Assembly: GCA_022777285.1 (NCBI GenBank) | Contig: JALFGN010000065.1 | Span: 88,423-152,422 of the forward strand | Direction: 5' to 3' | Source: Blautia sp. | GTDB lineage: Bacteria; Bacillota; Clostridia; Lachnospirales; Lachnospiraceae | Length of the DNA: 64,000 bases | In this document: piece by piece, positions 36,005-45,052 of the stretch | Layout: the number at the start of each line of letters is the position of its first letter | How positions within the stretch are numbered: position 1 is the first letter of the stretch | Notes under the pieces: model-generated | What the model was told of the DNA's origin: nothing | Seen by the model: the letters and a program-made list of their open reading frames with translations, nothing else | Database searches by the model: none | Position numbers and translations under genes: made by a program

Positions 36005-37168
36005 ATGAAGAAAAGAAAGTTAGCAGCAGTCCTTGCACTGGCAGTTGCTCTTACAGTTGCAGGATGCGGTGATAAAAAAGAAAGTACGCAGGAGAATACA
36101 AAGACAGAAACGCAAGATACGAAAACGGAAACAGACGAAGCTACAGAAGATATTACAAAAGATGCGGAAGGACATGTGGTGGCAGTCGATGTGGATGACA
36201 TTTCCAAGTATGTGACATTGGGAGATTATAAGAATCTGGAAGTGGAAGTGACCAAGAGCCAGGTGACAGATGAAAGCGTAGAACAGTATATTCAGCAGCA
36301 GTTGTCTTATCAGCCTGTGGAAGTCACAGAAGATCGTCCGGTTCAGGAAAATGATACAGTTAATATTGATTATACCGGATATATGGATGGAGAGGCCTTT
36401 GAAGGCGGAACTGCCACAGATACGGATCTGATCATTGGTTCCGGACAGTTTATTGACGGATTTGAAAGCGGATTGATCGGAAAGAAAAAAGGGGAAGAAG
36501 TGACATTGGATCTTAATTTCCCGGATCCCTATCAGAAGAATCCGGACCTTGCAGGAAAAGCAGTACAGTTTAAGGTAAAGATTAATAAGATTTCCGAACC
36601 GGCAGAACTTACAGATGCCTGGGTAGCAGAGAATACAGACTTGAAGACGGCAGACGAATATAAGGCAGAAATCAAAGCGTCTCTTACAGAAAGTGCAGAG
36701 ATGGAATATAAAAATACAAAGAAATCCAATCTGTTTCAGGCGCTGGTAAATGTGTCCACCATCAATGAATATCCGGATGAGCTGGTGGAAAAAGCGAAAA
36801 AGATCATGGAAAAACGTTTTGAAACTTCTTATGCAGAACCAGCAGGTATGACACTGGAAGAGTATTGGGAGGCACAGGATATTTCACAGGAGGACGCAGA
36901 TAAGATTGTAGAACAGAGTGCAAAGAGCAGTCTGGAACAGGGCATGTATGTGCAGGCTCTTCTGGATGCGGAAGGTGTTGTTTTTACACAGGAAGATTAT
37001 GAAAAAGAGCTGGATGCTTTTGCAAAAGAATATGGTTTTGCTGATGCGGCCGCACTGAAAGCAGTTTACAGTGATGCAGAACTGGTCAAAGATAATGTAC
37101 TCTGGAGTAAATCCTGTGAAATCCTTGAAAAGTATGCAAAGATAACGGAAGTAAACGCAGAGAATTAA
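36005..37168 (+). CDS. Trigger-factor-like peptidyl-prolyl isomerase lipoprotein
   Basis: The 387-aa protein starts with a lipoprotein signal (lipobox TVAGCG) and a Thr/Glu-rich linker. An N-terminal ribosome-free region and an FKBP-type domain follow (~115-195; NDTVNIDYTGYMDGEAFEGG, FIDGFESGLIGKKKGEE). The C-terminal helical arm resembles trigger factor. This is a cell-surface foldase rather than the cytosolic ribosome-bound chaperone. AAAGGA precedes the ATG; the track TTG start is two codons earlier. Confidence 0.88.
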   Translation: MKKRKLAAVLALAVALTVAGCGDKKESTQENTKTETQDTKTETDEATEDITKDAEGHVVAVDVDDISKYVTLGDYKNLEVEVTKSQVTDESVEQYIQQQLSYQPVEVTEDRPVQENDTVNIDYTGYMDGEAFEGGTATDTDLIIGSGQFIDGFESGLIGKKKGEEVTLDLNFPDPYQKNPDLAGKAVQFKVKINKISEPAELTDAWVAENTDLKTADEYKAEIKASLTESAEMEYKNTKKSNLFQALVNVSTINEYPDELVEKAKKIMEKRFETSYAEPAGMTLEEYWEAQDISQEDADKIVEQSAKSSLEQGMYVQALLDAEGVVFTQEDYEKELDAFAKEYGFADAAALKAVYSDAELVKDNVLWSKSCEILEKYAKITEVNAEN

Positions 37169-37229
37169 GAGGTAACTTTTTTCCCTTTCTGCATATACTA
37201 AAATGAGTATAGGCAGAGAGGGATTTTTA

Positions 37230-37610
37230 TTGCAGAAAAATAATCCGAAAAATGATTTTTACGAACAGGAACGTTATGCCAGACAGGATATGAGAAGGTT
37301 TCAGGCCAGTTATCCCGAGAATGCGGCAGTCATTCAGTGTTATGTGGAAGATGCATGTGACAGAATGGATTACGAAGGCAGTCGTATGTATGATGAATGT
37401 CCGGACAGGTACATGCTTCGACGTACCTGTGCTTCTATTTACAATCGAATTAAAAAAGATAGTGAGAAATTGAGTCTGGAAGCCGGTTCCAGCAGAAAAT
37501 GCGGAAATCTTCCCAAAGAGACACTGGAAGAACTGATAGAAGTCCTTTTTTACAATGAAATTTATCGAAGAAGATGCAGAAGAAGGCAGGGAAAGAATTT
37601 TTATCCCTGA
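37230..37610 (+). CDS. Small basic protein of unknown function
   Basis: The ~126-aa helical cytoplasmic protein is rich in Arg and has four Cys (IQCYVEDACDRM, RRTCASIYNR). TTG at 37230 has GAGGG about 7 bases ahead; the ATG at 37203 (135 aa, track start) has no good ribosome binding site. There is no family I can name. It lies between the lipoprotein and the methyltransferase. Confidence 0.6.
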   Translation: MQKNNPKNDFYEQERYARQDMRRFQASYPENAAVIQCYVEDACDRMDYEGSRMYDECPDRYMLRRTCASIYNRIKKDSEKLSLEAGSSRKCGNLPKETLEELIEVLFYNEIYRRRCRRRQGKNFYP

Positions 37611-37706
37611 TGAGAGGGGAAAACTCTACTTTGGGGCTTGCGATTTTGTCATAAAACTTTTACAATAGAAGCAAATACCTGTTTGGGTATTGACAGGGGA
37701 GGAAAT

Positions 37707-38879
37707 ATGACAGAGTCAGGGGAATTTTTGAAAAAATATGTAAATCAAGATTTGATTCGGATTATTATAAGCGGTCCAAGGAAAAAAGAAGGACCGTCAA
37801 AGATACAGATACGTCCGCTGCTTATAAAGGGGCAGCTGAAATATCAGATTACACAGACGGTGGGGCAAAAGGAGCTCCACCAGAATTATGAAGAGGCAGA
37901 AGTTTGCAGAATGGCAGAAGAATGGATACATACGGAATTTCGGCAGCTTCAGATGGAGAGCAGAACTGCTTCCGGAACACTTCTTATGAGCAAAAAAGGA
38001 AAAGCAACCATTAAAATCAAACAAAAGAGCGAAGAACAGAAAACTTTTGTTCCGATGCTGACACATAACCGGCAGAAACATTATCTTCTGGAAGAGGGGG
38101 TGCCGGTGCCTTTTCTGATTGATCTGGGAGTTATGACAGAAGAGGGAAAAATCAGACATGCAAAATATGATAAGTTTCGGCAATTGAATCGTTTTCTGGA
38201 ATTTATTGAAGATATTCTTCCGAAGCTTCCAAAAGACAGAGAAGTTACAATTATTGATTTTGGATGCGACAAGTCTTATCTCACCTTTGCCATGTATCAT
38301 TATCTTCGTCAGTTGAAGGGATATGATGTGCGTATTATAGGTCTGGATCTGAAAGAAGATGTAATCAAAACCTGCAGCCGTCTTGCAGAAAAATATCATT
38401 ATGAAAAACTGAAATTTTATCAGGGAGATATTGCTTCCTATGAGGGATGTGAGCAGGCAGATATGGTGGTTACGCTTCATGCTTGTGATACAGCTACCGA
38501 TTATGCGCTTTACAAAGCAGTGAAGTGGGGAGCTTCTGTAATTCTTTCGGTACCTTGCTGCCAGCATGAGTTGAATCGCCAGATCCGAAATGAACAGATG
38601 GAACCAGTACTGGGATATGGGATCTTGAAAGAACGGTTTGCGGCCATTCTTACAGATGGACTTCGGGCGCAGATGCTGGAAAGTGCAGGATATGACACGC
38701 AGATTCTGGAATTTATTGATATGGAACATACGCCGAAGAATCTGCTTATTCGTGCAGTGAAAAATGAAAACAGGGTTTATAGTGAACAGCAGAAAGAAGC
38801 ATGGGAAAGCTGTGCAAGAGCATTTGGAGTACATCCGACTCTGGAATCTCTGTTGTTTTTAGAAGGGAATCATAAATGA
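37707..38879 (+). CDS. SAM-dependent methyltransferase (Methyltransf_32 type)
   Basis: The 390-aa protein has an N-terminal ~130-residue domain of unknown type. A C-terminal Rossmann methyltransferase follows with motif I in VTIIDFGCDKSYLTFAMYHYL, then ADMVVTLHACDTATDYAL and SVPCCQHELN. The pattern matches the PF13679 group, which includes RNA or protein methylases; the substrate is unknown. GGGGAGG precedes the ATG, 23 codons after the track start. It overlaps the next gene by 4 bases. Confidence 0.84.
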   Translation: MTESGEFLKKYVNQDLIRIIISGPRKKEGPSKIQIRPLLIKGQLKYQITQTVGQKELHQNYEEAEVCRMAEEWIHTEFRQLQMESRTASGTLLMSKKGKATIKIKQKSEEQKTFVPMLTHNRQKHYLLEEGVPVPFLIDLGVMTEEGKIRHAKYDKFRQLNRFLEFIEDILPKLPKDREVTIIDFGCDKSYLTFAMYHYLRQLKGYDVRIIGLDLKEDVIKTCSRLAEKYHYEKLKFYQGDIASYEGCEQADMVVTLHACDTATDYALYKAVKWGASVILSVPCCQHELNRQIRNEQMEPVLGYGILKERFAAILTDGLRAQMLESAGYDTQILEFIDMEHTPKNLLIRAVKNENRVYSEQQKEAWESCARAFGVHPTLESLLFLEGNHK

Positions 38880-41344
38880 AAAAAATACTGACAAAAGCAG
38901 GTATTCTTTTTGTGGTCTTTTTGCTGGGGGTAATGGTATTCAGCAGTTTTATGAATAAAAAGACTACGGATAATAAGATGGATCTTGAAAAAGCCACATT
39001 ACCGGTTCTGTCCATGAAAATCGGAGACCAGAAGGTGAACCGTATGTATGGACATGCACAGGAGATGCAGGTGGATTTTATGAGAGACAGCCTGACTCCT
39101 CTGGGGACAGACAAGGAACTTACAGTCAGCATTGACCCAAAAGGACATAAGATTGAGAACCTGATTTATGAGGTTCGTACTTCTGATGGAAGCAAAGTTA
39201 TAGAAAATGATAAGATCAAAAATTTTAATGAAGAGGAAGACGGAGAAAAAACAGTCTCCTTTTCTTTGCAGAAATCCATTCTTATGAATCAGGAGTATTC
39301 TCTGATTCTGACTTTGAATACGGAAGAGGGAGAGTGGTATTATTATACAAGAATCTTACAGCGTTCCGGTCTTCGTACAGAGAACTATATAGACTTTGCC
39401 CAGAGTTTCTCCAATAAGACATTCAACAAAGAGAATCTGGGAGACCTGAAAGTGTATCTCGAATCGGATAATTCTGTTTCCAATAACAGTTTTGCCAATG
39501 TGAATATTCATTCCAGTGCAGATCTGGTAACATGGGGAAGTCTGGAGCCATCCGTGATGCAAACGGGTATTCCGACGATAAAAGACATCAATGAAACAAC
39601 AGGCAGTGTTTCTCTCACTTATTTTATTACTGCAGAAGATGATGAGGGAAATCAGGAATATTATCAGGTGGATGAATTTTATCGGATGCGTTATGACGGA
39701 AGCAGGATTCGCCTGCTTGATTTTGAACGTTCGGCCAAAGAAATTTTCACCGGAAATGCCGCTTCCGTTGCCAGCGGGAAGATTAATCTTGGAATTACTT
39801 CCAAAAATGTGCAGTATGTAACCAGCCAGACCGGTGAAATCATTGCTTTTGCACAGCAGGGGGACTTATGGTCTTATAATACATCTGTAAATAAGTTGAC
39901 ACAGATTTTCAGTTTTCGACAGTTTGATGATATAGAAGAACCAGACGAGAGAAATGCGATCTCCCTTCATGATTTTAAAATTATCCGTGTAGAAGAAAAC
40001 GGAGATATGGATTTTGTAGTTTATGGTTATATGAATCGGGGAGAAAATGAAGGATATACAGGAGTTGCTGTATATCACTATTATAACGATGAAAATATGC
40101 TGGAGGAAAAAATTTTCCTGCCCAGTACAAAATCCTACGAATTCATGGAACAGGATGTGCAGGTGCTTTCTTATGTCAGTACCGATAATCTGTTTTATCT
40201 GATGCTTCAGGGAAAACTCTATAAGATTCATATGACAGAGGGAAATTATGAAATCTTAAAAGAAGGAATTGAAAATAATTGTTTCCTGGTGTCAAATTCC
40301 AACAAGCATGTGGCCTGGATGGAAGAAATGGATCCCTATGCTTCTTCCAATATTGTTCTGATGGATCTGGAATCAGGAGAGACCACCCGAATCACGGCAG
40401 AAGAGGGAACGAAAGTTCGGGCTTTCGGATTCATCAATGAAGATCTGGTATATGGAATTGCCAGAGATGGGGATATTTTGACAGATGCTTCCGGAACCTT
40501 CTGTTATGCTATGAAAGAAGTGAGAATTCAGAACTTTGAAGGGGAGATTGTCAAGAGCTATGCGCAGGATGGCGTATACCTGACAGATGTAGACATTCAG
40601 CAGGGGCTGATTGAACTGAAGAGAGCCCAGTGGCAGACAGATCATTATGCAGAAATCACGAGTGATCATATTATGAATAACGTGAAGTCAGCGGAGGAAG
40701 CTGCTTCTGTGATTACAGTCACAACCTCCCGTAAAGGGACGACAACAGGGCTTGTCTTTGCTGAAGACAGCAGAAACAAAAATCCTTTGATGCTGATTTC
40801 CAAATATCTGGTTTTGGAGCAGATTCCTGTTCTTGATATGAGTATGAAAGAAGAAATAGAAGAAGCGTATTATGTATATGCCAGAGGCCAACTGACAGAA
40901 ATCTGTGAAAATCCGGGACAGGCAGTCCGGGATGCAGATAATCTGGCTGGTGTAGTTCTGAATCGTGCACAGCAGTATATATGGGAACGTGGAAATCTGA
41001 GAACAAAAATCACATTAAATATGGATGACATACCGGATTGCTTCAAAAGTGCATCAACGGATCTTTCATATCTGAAAGAAAATATAGGAGAAGAAGGAAC
41101 TGTGCTGGATTTTACAGGTTGTAGTCTCGATCAGGTACTTTATCAGCTTAGTGCACAGAGACCGGTAATTGTAAGTCTGGGAGAGCAGGGAAATCGTGTG
41201 ATTGTAGGATACGATGCATACAATACACTGCTTTATAATCCGGCAGATGATACCACTTCCTATATGGGACTGAATGACAGCAGAGCAGCATTTGAGGCAG
41301 CAGGAAATGTATTTATCAGCTATATAGAAAAATTACCAGATTAA
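38876..41344 (+). CDS. Large exported membrane-anchored protein, propeller-like with degenerate peptidase-like C-terminus
   Basis: The 822-aa protein has one N-terminal helix (ILFVVFLLGVMVFSSF), a ~250-residue beta-rich segment, and a middle region with repeated strand blocks that read like a beta-propeller. The C-terminal ~80 residues hold PVIVSLGEQGNRVIVGYDAYNTLLYNP. That last pattern resembles the C39/papain-like peptidase fold, but the expected His before the GYD is missing, so it is probably not an active enzyme. The ATG overlaps the methyltransferase stop (ATGA). Function unknown; likely a surface protein. Confidence 0.75.
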   Translation: MKKILTKAGILFVVFLLGVMVFSSFMNKKTTDNKMDLEKATLPVLSMKIGDQKVNRMYGHAQEMQVDFMRDSLTPLGTDKELTVSIDPKGHKIENLIYEVRTSDGSKVIENDKIKNFNEEEDGEKTVSFSLQKSILMNQEYSLILTLNTEEGEWYYYTRILQRSGLRTENYIDFAQSFSNKTFNKENLGDLKVYLESDNSVSNNSFANVNIHSSADLVTWGSLEPSVMQTGIPTIKDINETTGSVSLTYFITAEDDEGNQEYYQVDEFYRMRYDGSRIRLLDFERSAKEIFTGNAASVASGKINLGITSKNVQYVTSQTGEIIAFAQQGDLWSYNTSVNKLTQIFSFRQFDDIEEPDERNAISLHDFKIIRVEENGDMDFVVYGYMNRGENEGYTGVAVYHYYNDENMLEEKIFLPSTKSYEFMEQDVQVLSYVSTDNLFYLMLQGKLYKIHMTEGNYEILKEGIENNCFLVSNSNKHVAWMEEMDPYASSNIVLMDLESGETTRITAEEGTKVRAFGFINEDLVYGIARDGDILTDASGTFCYAMKEVRIQNFEGEIVKSYAQDGVYLTDVDIQQGLIELKRAQWQTDHYAEITSDHIMNNVKSAEEAASVITVTTSRKGTTTGLVFAEDSRNKNPLMLISKYLVLEQIPVLDMSMKEEIEEAYYVYARGQLTEICENPGQAVRDADNLAGVVLNRAQQYIWERGNLRTKITLNMDDIPDCFKSASTDLSYLKENIGEEGTVLDFTGCSLDQVLYQLSAQRPVIVSLGEQGNRVIVGYDAYNTLLYNPADDTTSYMGLNDSRAAFEAAGNVFISYIEKLPD

Positions 41345-41360
41345 AAGAACAGGACAGGAA

Positions 41361-41392
41361 AGAGAGCCAATCTTATTTTGAGGAGGCTCTCT
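41361..41392 (+). terminator. Intrinsic terminator of the methyltransferase/822-aa operon
   Basis: AGAGAGCC ... GGCTCTCT is followed by TTCTTT. Confidence 0.75.
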
Positions 41393-41404
41393 TTCTTTGA
41401 ATCT

Positions 41405-41468
41405 AAAAACTGGACTGGTAAAAAAAGTAAAAACTGGATATTTTGAAAGAGACAGTTTTGTGTATAAT
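41405..41468 (+). promoter_or_regulatory. pdxST control region with AAAAACTGGA direct repeats
   Basis: Two identical AAAAACTGGA copies (41405-41414 and 41429-41438) stand 24 bases apart upstream of a TATAAT (41463-41468) with a weak -35 (TTTTGA, 41441). MocR-type PdxR activators bind direct repeats in this position (family knowledge). Confidence 0.5.
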
Positions 41469-41519
41469 AATCATATAAGTTAATACATAATCAAACATAT
41501 ATGAAAGGTAGGATAGCTC

Positions 41520-42395
41520 ATGGAAAATAAGAGATATGAATTAAACAAACAGCTTGCACAAATGTTAAAGGGCGGGGTAATCATGGATGTAACAACACCG
41601 GAACAGGCAAAAATAGCAGAAGCAGCCGGTGCATGTGCTGTCATGGCACTGGAAAGGATCCCGGCGGATATTCGTGCAGCCGGCGGAGTTTCCAGAATGA
41701 GTGATCCGAAAATGATTAAAGGGATACAGGAAGCAGTATCCATTCCTGTAATGGCAAAGTGCCGAATTGGACATTTTGTAGAAGCACAGGTTCTGGAAGC
41801 AATTGAGATTGATTATATAGATGAAAGTGAAGTGTTATCTCCTGCAGATGATGTTTATCACATTAACAAAAGAGAATTCAAGGTACCGTTTGTCTGTGGT
41901 GCACGGGATCTGGGAGAAGCACTTCGAAGAATTGCAGAAGGTGCATCTATGATCCGTACAAAAGGAGAACCGGGAACTGGAGATGTAGTGCAGGCAGTTC
42001 GTCATATGAGAGCTATGAATGCAGAAATAAGAAGGGTGCAGAACTTGCGTGAAGATGAAATTTTTGAAGCAGCAAAACAACTGCAGGTTCCGGTAGATTT
42101 ATTACAGTATGTACATGATAATGGAAAGCTTCCGGTAGTGAATTTTGCAGCTGGTGGTGTAGCTACACCGGCAGATGCAGCGCTTATGATGCAATTGGGA
42201 GCAGAAGGCGTGTTTGTAGGATCCGGCATCTTTAAATCCGGAGATCCGGCAAAACGTGCGGCAGCAATTGTAAAATCCGTTACCAATTATACAGATGCAA
42301 AACTGATTGCCGAACTTTCCGAAGATCTGGGTGAAGCTATGGTAGGTATTAATGAACAGGAAATTGAACTGTTGATGGCAGAACGGGGAAAATAA
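41520..42395 (+). CDS. pdxS: Pyridoxal 5'-phosphate synthase, PdxS subunit
   Basis: This 291-aa TIM-barrel synthase makes PLP from ribose 5-phosphate, glyceraldehyde 3-phosphate and ammonia. It shows [29 protein letters not shown] (first catalytic Lys) and [12 protein letters not shown] (second Lys). AGGTAGG precedes the ATG. pdxT follows after one base, giving the usual 12+12 complex partner. Confidence 0.97.
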   Translation: MENKRYELNKQLAQMLKGGVIMDVTTPEQAKIAEAAGACAVMALERIPADIRAAGGVSRMSDPKMIKGIQEAVSIPVMAKCRIGHFVEAQVLEAIEIDYIDESEVLSPADDVYHINKREFKVPFVCGARDLGEALRRIAEGASMIRTKGEPGTGDVVQAVRHMRAMNAEIRRVQNLREDEIFEAAKQLQVPVDLLQYVHDNGKLPVVNFAAGGVATPADAALMMQLGAEGVFVGSGIFKSGDPAKRAAAIVKSVTNYTDAKLIAELSEDLGEAMVGINEQEIELLMAERGK

Positions 42396-42396
42396 G

Positions 42397-42963
42397 ATGA
42401 GAATAGGAATTTTGGCCTTACAGGGGGCATTTGCCGAGCACGGGCATGTGTTGGATAAACTGGGAGTCGAACATTTCGAAATAAGACAGCAAAAGGATCT
42501 GGAACGACCCTTTGACGGGCTCATCCTTCCAGGAGGAGAAAGTACAGTTATGGGAAAATTGCTTGAAGAATCCGGTATGCTGGAAAGGATTCGAAAAAGA
42601 ATCGAAGACGGTATGCCGGTATTTGGAACCTGTGCAGGGCTCATCCTTCTGGCAAGGGAAGTAGAAGAAAATCCATCCTGGTTTGGAACCATGCGTATTC
42701 AGGTAAAGAGAAATGCTTATGGAAGGCAGCTTGGCAGTTTTTATACAGAGCAGGAATTTAAAGGAATCGGCAAGATTCCCATGGCTTTTATTCGTGCTCC
42801 TTATATCGCAGATGTATATGAAGACACGGAGGTATTGGCAGTAGTAAATGGAAAAATTGTGGCAGCACGCCAGAAAAATCAGCTTGTGACAGCCTTTCAT
42901 CCGGAAGTGACAGAGGATACGCGGGTACATGAATATTTTTTGAATATGGTTACAAATCAGTAG
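42397..42963 (+). CDS. pdxT: Pyridoxal 5'-phosphate synthase glutaminase, PdxT subunit
   Basis: This 188-aa class I glutaminase feeds ammonia to PdxS. It has [17 protein letters not shown], the nucleophile Cys in FGTCAGLI and the His/Glu pair in AFHPEVTED. It is coupled to pdxS with a 1-base gap and ends in a hairpin. Confidence 0.97.
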   Translation: MRIGILALQGAFAEHGHVLDKLGVEHFEIRQQKDLERPFDGLILPGGESTVMGKLLEESGMLERIRKRIEDGMPVFGTCAGLILLAREVEENPSWFGTMRIQVKRNAYGRQLGSFYTEQEFKGIGKIPMAFIRAPYIADVYEDTEVLAVVNGKIVAARQKNQLVTAFHPEVTEDTRVHEYFLNMVTNQ

Positions 42964-42972
42964 AATTATCTC

Positions 42973-43010
42973 AGGAAAAGGTCATGCTTTTATACACAGG
43001 ATCTTTTCCT
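42973..43010 (+). terminator. Terminator of pdxST
   Basis: AGGAAAAGgtC ... GatCTTTTCCT is followed by GTTTTCC. Confidence 0.6.
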
Positions 43011-43025
43011 GTTTTCCTTCTATTG

Positions 43026-43053
43026 ATGACAGAGAAGTTCTGTGCGCTATAAT
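43026..43053 (+). promoter_or_regulatory. Promoter of the broken nadA with internal palindrome
   Basis: ATGACA (43026-43031) and TATAAT (43048-43053) have a 16-base spacer. The spacer holds ACAGAgaagtTCTGT (43030-43044), a possible operator of a NAD-biosynthesis regulator (inference). Confidence 0.5.
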
Positions 43054-43095
43054 CCTATTAAAATGATATGAATAATAAGGATTTGTAGAGAAAAA

Positions 43096-43840
43096 ATGAA
43101 GGAAGAAATAAAAAACCAGATTAAAAAATTGAAAGAAGAAAAAAATGCGGTCATTCTGGCACATTATTATGTGGACGGAGAAGTGCAGGAAATTGCAGAT
43201 TATGTGGGTGATTCTTATTTTCTGGCGAAAAAGGCAACAGAAATACCAGCAGAGGTGATTATTTTTTGCGGTGTGTCTTTCATGGGAGAGAGTGCCAAAA
43301 TCCTGAATCCGGGAAAAACAGTAATTATGGCGGATGAACATGCAGACTGTCCTATGGCTCATATGATTGACGTAGACAGAATTCGGGAAGTTCGTAATCT
43401 GTATTCAGATGCAGCAGTGGTTTGTTATGTCAATTCCACAGCAGAAATTAAAGCTGAGTCAGATGTGTGTGTCACTTCTTCCAAAGCTGTAAAGATTGTG
43501 GAAAGAATTCCAAATAAGAATATCTTTTTTATCCCTGATAATAATCTGGGACGTTATGTGGCAAAACAACTGCCGGACAAAAATTTTATCTTTCATGATG
43601 GATTCTGCCATGTCCATAAAAGTATTCATAAAGAAGAAGTTCAAAAAGCCAGAGAAGCAAGACCACAGGCACTTGTGCTGGCACATCCGGAATGTACGGA
43701 GGATGTACTGGCAGAGGCGGATTTTGTGGGAAGTACCTCTTAGATTATTGACTTTGCCACAGAATCTTCTCATACAGAATTTATTATTTGTACGGAAATG
43801 GGGATTTTTTATGAACTGCATCTGAAAAATCCGGGCAAGC
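43096..43840 (+). pseudogene. nadA: Quinolinate synthase gene, broken: nonsense codon and lost 3' end
   Basis: The first 215 codons match NadA well (AVILAHYYVDGEVQEIADYVGDS, FCGVSFMGESAKIL with one cluster Cys, VVCYVNSTAEIKAESDVCVTSS with another). An in-frame TAG follows GSTS. After it the same frame continues as nadA (IIDFATESSHTEFIICTEMG) for about 30 codons and then ends in unrelated sequence. The third Fe-S cysteine region (near the C-terminus) is missing. NadA homologues commonly carry Gln or Gly at the TAG position; CAG to TAG is one base. The product cannot be functional as read. Confidence 0.85.
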
Positions 43841-44371
43841 CATACATGCTCTTTTGGTTCGGCAAACAACAGTTATGCATTCCGTTTGATGAAGCTTTTG
43901 AAAAAAGCAGAGATTAATTTTATCTCTTGTCCTACAGAAAATATCTATCTGCAAGGAAGGCAGGATACTTATCCAAAACGTCGTGGGTTGATACGGGTAA
44001 AGGAATTAAATGATGCAGGCATCAATGTATGTTTTGCACAGGATTCTATGTCGGATCCATGGTACCCTCTGGGCAACGGAAATATGATGATGATTTTGGA
44101 TCATGGTATACATATCTGTCAGATGATGTCTTTTCAGGAAATAGATCATGCGTTGGATCTGATTACTGTGAATGGTGCAAAAACAATGCATTTACAGGAT
44201 TTTTACAGAATAGAGGAGGGAAAACCTGCAAACTTCGTTGTGATTAATGCAAAATCCGAATTTGAAGCAATCTGTGCAAGAGCTGGTATTCTCGCTTCTG
44301 TAAGAAATGGTGAGTTTTTACTGCAAAAAGAGCCGGAAGTGCTGCATACGGAATTGGAAATTTTAAAATAA
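43841..44371 (+). pseudogene. codA: Cytosine deaminase 3' fragment (CodA-like), fused to nadA by deletion
   Basis: This is the C-terminal part of a cytosine deaminase/amidohydrolase: SYAFRLMKLLKKAEINF, LQGRQDTYPKRRGL, FAQDSMSDPWYPLGNGNMM and a typical C-terminal sheet. The N-terminal ~230 residues, with the metal-binding HxH, are absent. The frame differs from nadA, and the track ORF start at 43886 is only the first internal ATG. The junction near 43840 looks like a deletion of nadA's tail and codA's head. The left boundary is approximate. Confidence 0.85.
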
Positions 44372-44380
44372 ATGGATAGA

Positions 44381-44414
44381 AAATCTCCTGGTTATAACAC
44401 CAGGAGATTTTTTT
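44381..44414 (+). terminator. Terminator of the nadA/codA remnant
   Basis: AAATCTCCTGGT-tataac-ACCAGGAGATTT is followed by T4. Confidence 0.88.
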
Positions 44415-44477
44415 GATTCAGCATGCAACAAAACCGCAGAAAATATACACTGTATAAATGTCTTAGTAAAGATTAAG

Positions 44478-44507
44478 AAGACAGGAGAGAAAAGAGAATG
44501 CTATAAT
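44478..44507 (+). promoter_or_regulatory. Promoter of the ECF sigma factor
   Basis: AAGACA (44478-44483) and TATAAT (44502-44507), spacer 18, with an extended TGC. It looks like a sigma-A rather than an autoregulated ECF promoter. Confidence 0.5.
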
Positions 44508-44532
44508 TTTTTTGAAAGAAGGAGGTGGCTTT

Positions 44533-45033
44533 ATGGAAGAATGCAGGGAGATGGTCCAAAAGGCAAAAGAGGGAAATAAAGAAGCGTTTGGCATTTTGTA
44601 TGAAACGGTATATGAAGATATGTACAGATTTGCATGGTATACCTTGAGAAATCCGGAGGATGCAAAAGATGTAGTGGCAGAAACAGTTGCAGATGCATTT
44701 GAGACCATTGGAAATCTTCGTGATACCAGTGCATTCCGTGGATGGATATTTAAAATCTTATCCAATAAATGTAAAAGAAAACTGAAAGAATATACGAAGA
44801 AGACTTATGTTTACGAAGCATATCAGGAAAAAAGTCAGCAAGATTTGGAGCAGAATCTGCAGGTGCGGCAAGTTTTCTTTTCTCTGACGGATGAGGAACG
44901 TTATCTTGTAGCCTTGCAGGTGTTCGGTGGATACAGGAGCAAAGAAATCGGTATCCTGTTACATAAAAATCATAATACAGTAAGATCAAAAATTGACCGC
45001 GCATTAAAGAAAATGGAAAAATTGCTTCAATAG
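44533..45033 (+). CDS. ECF-type RNA polymerase sigma factor
   Basis: The 166-aa protein has a sigma-70 region 2 (EAFGILYETVYEDMYRFAWYTLRNPEDAKDVVAETVADAFE) and region 4 HTH (YRSKEIGILLHKNHNTVRSKIDRALKKM). GGAGGTGG precedes the ATG; the track start is 7 codons early. The following gene encodes a membrane protein that may act as anti-sigma factor. The conserved target promoter is unknown. Confidence 0.88.
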   Translation: MEECREMVQKAKEGNKEAFGILYETVYEDMYRFAWYTLRNPEDAKDVVAETVADAFETIGNLRDTSAFRGWIFKILSNKCKRKLKEYTKKTYVYEAYQEKSQQDLEQNLQVRQVFFSLTDEERYLVALQVFGGYRSKEIGILLHKNHNTVRSKIDRALKKMEKLLQ

Positions 45034-45052
45034 GAAAGGTGGTGGATCCGGT

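Noticed and set aside
37797-38834. 345-aa ORF antisense to the methyltransferase
   Set aside because: It is a shadow of the Methyltransf_32 gene; the composition is typical of reverse-frame translation.
43738-43746. Possible programmed readthrough of the nadA TAG
   Set aside because: No pyrrolysine or stop-suppression element is visible, and the gene is destroyed farther downstream by deletion anyway.
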